Shown piece after piece: positions 1 to 5,900 of a DNA stretch of 7,801 nt. This DNA comes from Desulfuromonadaceae bacterium UBA6124. Lineage in GTDB: Bacteria; Desulfobacterota; Desulfuromonadia; Desulfuromonadales; Trichloromonadaceae. Position 1 is the first letter of the stretch. Every line of letters begins with the position of its first letter. The stretch is taken from positions 215 through 8,015 of the forward strand of contig DIVU01000240.1 of NCBI GenBank assembly GCA_002423365.1. The letters run 5' to 3'. Position numbers and translations under genes: made by a program. Under the pieces are notes generated by a model. That model worked only from the letters and a program-made list of their open reading frames with translations. It was not told where the DNA came from and did no database searches.

Positions 1-296
1 CCGCTGGAGACGATGGTGCCGCCGTTGGGGCTGAAGGCGACGTTCGTCACCTCTCCCTCATGCCCCGCGAGCGGCTGGCCGAGGGGCTTGCCGCTCCTGG
101 CGTCCCACAGGCGCAGGGTCCCGTCCCAACCGCCGGAGACGATGGTGCCGCCGTTGGGGCTGAAGGCCACGCTCGCCACCCCTTCCTCATGCCCCTCGAG
201 CGGTGGACCGATGGGCTTGCCGCTCTTGGCGTCCCACCGGCGCAGGGTCCCGTCTAGACCGCCGGAGACGATGGTGCCGCCGTCGGGGCTGATCGC
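1..296 (-). repeat. Tandem 129-bp repeats encoding 43-residue WD40 blades
   Basis: The block GGAGACGATGGTGCCGCCGT recurs at 6, 135 and 264, exactly 129 bp (43 codons) apart. The two full units (6-134 and 135-263) differ at about 15 of 129 positions by hand count, close to 88% identical. On the minus strand each unit reads as a WD40 blade with SPNGGTIVSGG, DGTLRLWD and PLAGHEG elements. The unit starting at 264 is the first blade and diverges after about 33 bp. More blades probably continue beyond position 1. Confidence 0.93.
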
Positions 297-2642
297 AAAG
301 GCACGAATTCGGCCACTAGCCGTCACCACCCGGACAAGACTTTTGCGTTCGAGCAACGCATTCAGCAAACTTCCAGCTACTTCGGGACCTGAAGCGATAC
401 GATGTGCGGCCAGCGCCTGCAACATGGCTCGTTCATCGCCCCCCCTGAGAGAGCCCGACAGCATGGCCTGAGACTCGGCCACCAATCGCAGCCCGGTTGA
501 CTGCATGAATTGCCCCCGGCTATCGCGATAGAAGTAGACGGCGGCGACAAAGGCAATAAACATGACGAACACTGTAACGGCAAGGGTCCAGGAGACCCTG
601 AGTATCCGCTTGGTACTGGCCTCCGCCTCAGCTCGTGCCTTCTCTTCCGCGTCGGCTCGCGCGGATTGCTCTGCGGCCAGTTGTTGCGCGGCTTCCAGCT
701 CCGCCTGGCGACGCCGTTCGTCTTCCGCACGCTTCGCATCCTCCTCGCGCCGGGATGCCAGCAGGAACTCGCGACAAGCATCGAGCCTTTTCCGGAAGCC
801 GGGTTTCGCGGCGAGCTCCTCGATCTTGGACAGGCGCTCGCCCATCCAGAGCCATGCCTTCTTGGAGCCGCTTCTCCGCCAGTCCTGTGCAGCCTGCTCC
901 AGTGCATGGGCCAGCTTCAGATCCTCGCGCTCGACTTGCAGCCAGTTGGCCAGCTCTTGCCATTGACGCAAAAGGGCCTCGTGGGCGACTTCGACGACTT
1001 TCTCGCCGTTGCGCTGGTCGATGACCAGCAGGCGCTTTTCAGCAAAGGCGGTGATGAGAGTGTGACTTTCCGTTGGCAGATCGTCATAGCGAGCGAGGCG
1101 GCGCAGCGGCTCGTCGGTTTCCGGATTGATCGTGGCGAGCCAGGGGATGAAGGCAGAGTGGAGGCGATCGAGTTGGGCGGCGCGTTCGGCCGCATCCCGA
1201 GCGAGCACGGAATCGACTTCGCTGTTCACCACGCTGTCCATGCCGCCCATGGTTTTGTATTCATCCAGGCGCAGATCGCCATCGCTGCCGTAATCCCGAT
1301 ACAGCCGCGACAGCGTCAGCGACAGCAGCGGCAGCGTGTCCGCACCGTGAGCACAATCGCTGAGCAGGCGTTCCACAAGTTGAGGTTTGATCTCAAGCCG
1401 GTTCCCCGCCACGGTGGAGCGGTGAGCCGGGCCGGTGATGACCTCCTTGAACTGCTGCGACGGCATCGGTTTCAGGCCGTCGAATACCGAACTCTTCAGT
1501 CCGGCCAGTTCGCCGGCGGTCTGCAACGGCTCATAACGGTCCGACCGGATCGTGAACGAGACAATCAGCGACGGCCGCTCCGCGCCGGTATCTCGCAGGG
1601 TAGCCCCGAGCAGCGCCAGGAAACGACGTGCTTCATCCGTGGCGTCCGGGTTGAACAGTTCCTCGGCCTGATCTACACAGAGGAGCAACGTGGGCGGCGG
1701 GAGGTCTTCGCCGGTCACGCGCAATCGGGCGCGAGCGGCGTTCTGGATCTCGATGAGCAACTGCGATAACTGACCGTTATCCTGCGTTAGGTCCGTCTTG
1801 ATGGCGCCCAGGGTGTGGCCTGTCAAGCCGAAAGCCATGCAGCCCTTGTCAATGGCGTTCGCCAAACCACGTTCACCGGTAATGGGCTGACGCTCCGGCC
1901 GGATGACGTCCAGGGGGAGAAAATGCCGATCGTCGCGCTTCAGGCGGGGAATCAATCCGGCAAGGAGGAAAGAGGATTTGCCGCAACCGGAGGGGCCGAG
2001 AATGATGAACAGCGTCTCCACTCCCGTGGCCCGCATGCCGCGCAGGGCATCGAGGCCGCGGATAATCTGGGCGTCACGGCCGAAATAGATGGCCGCATCC
2101 TTTTCTTCCAGCGGGACCAAGCCGCGATAAGGAGATCGCTTCGGATCATCCGGCGGCGGCCAGGGGAAATAGCGCGCATCCAGGCCGGCCTTTTCCAACC
2201 CTATGCGCAGGCGGGTGAGCCCCTCGGTGAGGAATTCGATCTGTTGGGGTTTTTCTTTGTGGGTAAAGGCGACTGTTGACCTGGGACCATCGCCGACGAG
2301 ATGGGAGAGCTGCCATTCCGCTGTCAACTCAGTCGGCAGCTCGTTCAGTTCAACGGGCTTGAGAATGGCGCCGAAGATGTGTTTATTGAGACTCTTGGCG
2401 AGCAGAAACTCGGCGAGACACCATTTGGACTTCGCCCAGGCAGGCGTAACGATGAACACGACCGCCTCGCACCGGTCAGCCGCACGGCGCAACGCCTCCT
2501 GCCACCGCTCTCCGGCCAGCAGACCGCGCTGGGGATCAAGATCCAGAAAGACATCATCCCACCCGTTTTGGGCGAGCCAGTCCCGCAGGGCGACTGCCTC
2601 ACGTTCGTCGATGCTGGAGTGGCTCAGGAAGATTCGGGACAC
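1..2642 (-). CDS. TIR - nSTAND1 NTPase - coiled coil - TM - WD40 repeat protein (NLR-like immune receptor), 3' end outside window
   Basis: The first 880 codons are visible and no stop is reached. The only usable start is the GTG at 2642-2640: an in-frame TGA lies four codons upstream of it, and AAAAGG (2649-2654) sits 6 nt away. Residues 1-125 are a TIR domain of the bacterial type, with SRIFLSHSS at residues 2-10, VFLDLDP at 31-37 and SKWCLAEF at 72-79, placing the catalytic-type glutamate at E78. Residues about 170-625 match a novel STAND NTPase 1 module: SPYRGLVPLEE and YFGRD entry motifs, Walker A GPSGCGKSS (216-224), Walker B LLLCVDQAEELF (319-330), and a winged-helix signature EVAHEALLRQW (551-561). 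An Ala/Glu/Arg-rich coiled coil (625-680) precedes a hydrophobic helix (685-705). WD40 repeats begin near residue 770. Family knowledge suggests an NAD+-cleaving abortive-infection sensor; that activity and the trigger are inferred. The gene is divergent from the recombinase gene that starts at 2946. Confidence 0.93.
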   Translation of the reverse strand, partial: MSRIFLSHSSIDEREAVALRDWLAQNGWDDVFLDLDPQRGLLAGERWQEALRRAADRCEAVVFIVTPAWAKSKWCLAEFLLAKSLNKHIFGAILKPVELNELPTELTAEWQLSHLVGDGPRSTVAFTHKEKPQQIEFLTEGLTRLRIGLEKAGLDARYFPWPPPDDPKRSPYRGLVPLEEKDAAIYFGRDAQIIRGLDALRGMRATGVETLFIILGPSGCGKSSFLLAGLIPRLKRDDRHFLPLDVIRPERQPITGERGLANAIDKGCMAFGLTGHTLGAIKTDLTQDNGQLSQLLIEIQNAARARLRVTGEDLPPPTLLLCVDQAEELFNPDATDEARRFLALLGATLRDTGAERPSLIVSFTIRSDRYEPLQTAGELAGLKSSVFDGLKPMPSQQFKEVITGPAHRSTVAGNRLEIKPQLVERLLSDCAHGADTLPLLSLTLSRLYRDYGSDGDLRLDEYKTMGGMDSVVNSEVDSVLARDAAERAAQLDRLHSAFIPWLATINPETDEPLRRLARYDDLPTESHTLITAFAEKRLLVIDQRNGEKVVEVAHEALLRQWQELANWLQVEREDLKLAHALEQAAQDWRRSGSKKAWLWMGERLSKIEELAAKPGFRKRLDACREFLLASRREEDAKRAEDERRRQAELEAAQQLAAEQSARADAEEKARAEAEASTKRILRVSWTLAVTVFVMFIAFVAAVYFYRDSRGQFMQSTGLRLVAESQAMLSGSLRGGDERAMLQALAAHRIASGPEVAGSLLNALLERKSLVRVVTASGRIRAFAISPDGGTIVSGGLDGTLRRWDAKSGKPIGPPLEGHEEGVASVAFSPNGGTIVSGGWDGTLRLWDARSGKPLGQPLAGHEGEVTNVAFSPNGGTIVSS

Positions 2643-2648
2643 GGCAAA

Positions 2649-2654
2649 CCTTTT
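2649..2654 (-). promoter_or_regulatory. Shine-Dalgarno sequence of the TIR-STAND gene
   Basis: On the minus strand AAAAGG is followed by 6 nt (TTTGCC) and then GTG. It supports the GTG start at 2642, which is otherwise fixed by the preceding in-frame TGA and by the TIR motif starting at the second codon. Confidence 0.7.
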
Positions 2655-2718
2655 GGCTCAGGCAACTTTCTTATCCGTCTGCTCAGAGGTAGAGTTCATT
2701 CGCGGGACATCTGTCACC

Positions 2719-2747
2719 GGCAATGCACTAATTGCCCAAAACGGCAA
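2719..2747. repeat. Three 12-bp-phased GGCAA/TTGCC elements (inverted, possible operator or recombinase site)
   Basis: GGCAAT at 2719-2724 is followed after 6 nt by its exact inverse ATTGCC at 2731-2736, and after a further 6 nt by GGCAA at 2743-2747. The starts are therefore 12 bp apart with alternating orientation. A pair of inverted arms around a 6-bp centre resembles both a repressor operator and the core of a Xer-type recombination site. The arms are only 5-6 bp, so chance is a real possibility. Confidence 0.35.
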
Positions 2748-2754
2748 CGAAAAG

Positions 2755-2905
2755 TGTACCCCCCCAGGATGATTGCGCAACATCGACAGATACCCTGTTA
2801 AGCGAGTACACTCCACGACAGAGGAGACCGATGACCAAGCAGCCGAAAGCAGAGAAAGCGACCCGCAAACGCCACTCGCGGCAGTGCAAGAACGAGCCTC
2901 TGTGA
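2755..2905 (+). pseudogene. Possible remnant of an IS3-type element: terminal-like TGTACC(C) end plus OrfA N-terminus
   Basis: An ORF of 24 codons (ATG 2831, TGA 2903-2905) has a strong GAGGAG ribosome site at 2821-2826. Its product starts MTKQPKAEKATRKRHS and ends KNEPL, with eight Lys/Arg and two Glu residues. This resembles the basic N-terminus of IS3-family OrfA transposases, where the text usually reads like RKRHSPEFKxEAL; here Phe is replaced by Cys and the frame stops. About 66 bp upstream, TGTACCCCCCC (2755-2765) resembles the TG-start, C-rich ends of such elements. No opposite end, target duplication or further transposase sequence is seen. It could instead be a short basic leader peptide of the gene beginning at 2946, whose ATG is 40 bp downstream. 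Confidence 0.35.
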
Positions 2906-2945
2906 GCGGCATGGCGACATCTTCCCGACAATAACCGCAGGCATC

Positions 2946-5900
2946 ATGGCAAACAAGATCAAATCCCCGTACGGAAATACGCCAGGGTACAAACCCCTCT
3001 GCTGGCATCTCCCGGAGTTCGCTGCCCAAGGGAACATTACTCAGTATGACGTGGATCATCTGATCAGCATTCTCGGTGAACCCCATTCACTCCAATCCCT
3101 CCTGTTGGTTCTGGAGAACTTCGCGGAAATCGCCAGTCGGGCATCCGGCATCTGCAATAGCGGCGGGTTTTCTTTTTTGGACGAACTGATCGGAGAGGCC
3201 AAGGCAACCAGCCAAATCCTGATTCGCGGTAAGGATATCTTCGAAACTAAAATCGGATTACTCGCAGGACGAGAGGGGAATCGAGAGAACTCTTTCCGCG
3301 GATTGGTTGCCACGAGCCCGCTTTACGCGCGAATGGGGCTCCTTCCCGAAAACAGGCTTTTTTGTCCCCAGTTCTACCTTCTGATGGCGGAGATCCTCGT
3401 CGCCCATCTCTTGACCCGCAGCCAAGGACGCAGCGACCGTCTCAAATCCCAGCTGGTCCAGGCGCTGGATGCGGTCCAAACCCTCACACGGACAGAAGAT
3501 CTCGTCTACTTCCCCCTCGACGAAACATCCCCGCAAATTTATTGCGCACAGTTGGAATCCCACCCTGAAAAGACTCTCGTCAGACCCATTATCCGGTACC
3601 TGGAGCGGGCCACGTCTCTAAGTGTTTCCAACGAGATCAAGACGAAAAACCCTTCGGTCGACAGGGGCCGCGAGAAAGGATATCTTCTTGATCTCCTGAA
3701 AAAAAGGCTGTCCACACCCGAGGGGCCCCCGCCGACAGAACTCATCGAAGGGCTCGACGACACAGAACCGGAACGATCGCATGCCCCCCCAGGCAGCTTG
3801 ATCTTTATTGCCAAACCCGCCCTCGCCTTTCTGCCATCGGCTGAATTCGCAAGAGCGGCCAAAGGGCTGAAGAAAGCCAGGGCGCGGGAAAACCAGCAGT
3901 TCCACTTTTCGTGGCGCGGCCTCAATCAATACGAACTACAAATTCTTTTTGACCTTCTGTTCCCCGAATCCCCCGCTGAGGACACCGGCGATGTTTTCGC
4001 CCGAACGCAACTTGCGTTGATTTTTCTGGCCGGCCTGACTCCCGAACGCTTGGCAAAAATGATATTGCTCCGATCAGGGCAACAGCCCCCGGAGGGAGAC
4101 GCATACTGTGAAGCGACGACGATCCTGAGAGTCTTTTCTCCCGGTCCTCCTCTCAAATCCGCCTCCCCCCCGGAGAGTCTGGCCCAGGCCTGCCCAACGC
4201 AGAGCCACATTGATCTTCCCCTGCCGGATGACCTTGTCAATCTGCTCAACGAATACCTCGCCCAATCCCAACACGGGGAAGAGATGACACTCTTCCCTGT
4301 TTCGGCAAGTGAACTTCAGGCATCCTGCCGCCAAGCCCTTGGCAAACTCGGCCATAAAAGGCTTTCCTTTAAACGTGTTCAAAACTACATGGTCAGGAAG
4401 CTCGCCCTCTTGCCTGGCAGCGACCATGCCGTAGCGAGCCTCGCCCAAGGGCGGAGCAACATTTTTCTGGCGCAGACGCCGGTTCATTACGCCAGTTTCG
4501 AAGCGGACACCCTCCAGCGACTTTGCCGGCTCGCCTGGGTCAATACGGCCCGCGAAGCAGGACGTGAAAGCCGACTGAACGAAACCTTTCCTGCCGAGTC
4601 TTCGCGATACGTGGGAACACCCCTTCGCCCGAATCTTGCGACCGTACAGAACCTGGTTGCCGCCGTAAAAACCTTTCTTACAGCCAATGCCCGGATTAAT
4701 TCGCTGGCGGAATTGGTGGAATACCACAATGCCTACGTCCTCTATACCTTCCTGGTAACGGCGTATTGCACCGGATACCGTGCGGTTACCTCCCCGTTTG
4801 TCAGCAAAGACATGTACGATCCGGCCACCGGCTTCTGTGTGATTCGGGACAAATCTTCCGCCGATTTTTACCACAGCCGACTGGTTTGGCTTCCCGAGCT
4901 CTGCATAAAACAGCTGGAGAGTTATTACCTTCACCTGGAAACGATAAAAAAATGCAGCGCCCTGCCGATCATCGAAACCAGCCGGAAGGACGGCATCTAC
5001 TTTTTTCTGACCCCTGACGGCAGACGAGAGACGGTTCGACCCGTCAACCTGAAAACCCACTTGGCCAAATTCGGCTTTCATCTCCCGGTGAATGTCTCCC
5101 GGCATTTTTTAAAATCGGAATTACAAGAAAATGGCTGCCCAAGCGAAATCGTGGAGATCCTGCTCGGGCACTGGCGACTGGGGCAGGAAGGGTGGGCGCC
5201 AACGTCAGCATTGCATCCCTGGGATTTCAAATCAGAACTGGCGAGGCATCTCCCTCCCCTGATGAACCGGCTAGGGTTGACCCCCCTGGAGGGGCTAAAA
5301 AGGGTTTCGGCAAAGATCCGCCTTTCCCTTCACGAACGAACCTCACTGGAAAACCGAGATCTGCGGCAAAAACACTCGGCGCGCACCGCAAAAGGAGTCA
5401 GAACCTTTTTTGCCCAGCACGAGCCGGGCGAGGCATGGGTGAAGATTCTCCCCGGATATTTCCGGAACAAAAGCGGATCGGACAGATTCAAAAAACAGGA
5501 GCAGGTGGTCTTGCTGCGAATGCACAAGCTGCTCCCCGAGCTCTACGAGGGCAAGCGCGGCATCACCGACTCGGCCCAAAGCCTCCAGATGCTGATGAAA
5601 AGAATGCAGCCCCGGCCGTTGCATCTTAGGCATCATATGAGAAGACTCAATTTTCTGATCGATGGCCTGACTTGGGGGAAGGAGAATCGAAACTGGGCTG
5701 TCGAGATCCCCGCCCGCCCCGTCTTCACTCTCAATACCCACAACTTTGCCCGCCCCTCCCTGATTCGAAAAATCAAGGTGTTCCGAGCTGTCGAACAGAT
5801 GTTCATGGCCGACTTGAGTGGTCCGATCTCTGATGTGCGGGAGGTACAACTCGGACAGATCCTTTTAAGCGCCATTATGTACGGAGGGATCCACCACCCT

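Larger units (their letters stand above)
2643..2945. promoter_or_regulatory. Divergent intergenic region between the two large genes
   Basis: This 303-bp stretch must hold the promoters of both divergent genes unless an upstream product is hidden in it. I found no convincing -35/-10 pair on either strand. On the plus strand TTGCGC (2774-2779) and TGTTAA (2797-2802) are 17 bp apart but match the sigma-70 consensus at only about three of six bases each. It does contain clustered inverted elements at 2719-2747, a 7-bp inverted repeat (2753-2759 and 2806-2812), a C7 run (2759-2765), and a 24-codon ORF at 2831-2905. Confidence 0.5.

Noticed and set aside
510..1769. Plus-strand open frame of 419 codons across the TIR-STAND gene
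   Set aside because: It is antisense to a gene with clear TIR, Walker A/B and nSTAND1 motifs, and its translation has no recognisable domain; long antisense frames are expected in GC-rich coding DNA.
2774..2802. Possible sigma-70 promoter TTGCGC - 17 bp - TGTTAA for the giant gene
   Set aside because: Only about half of each hexamer matches consensus and it is not better than chance in a 300-bp region, so it is not listed as a promoter.
2753..2812. Inverted repeat AGTGTAC (2753-2759) / GTACACT (2806-2812) as a terminator or IS terminal repeat pair
   Set aside because: The 46-nt loop and 7-bp arms do not make a terminator, there is no T-run, and the arms do not extend; the flanked segment is too short to be an element.
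4074..5105. Minus-strand open frame of 343 codons inside the giant gene
   Set aside because: The plus-strand frame over the same bases carries tyrosine-recombinase motifs at the right spacing (R612, R719, H742). The antisense product shows no motif.
5104..5114. TTTTTTAAAA run in fold B as a programmed frameshift site
   Set aside because: The reading frame stays open and motif-bearing on both sides (SRHF before, GCPSE and LLGH after), so no shift is required.
5192..5629. Plus-strand open frame of 145 codons in another frame, as a separate gene after fold B
   Set aside because: The frame from 2946 continues without a stop through this region, and the alternative product is Pro/Ala/Arg-rich with no domain.
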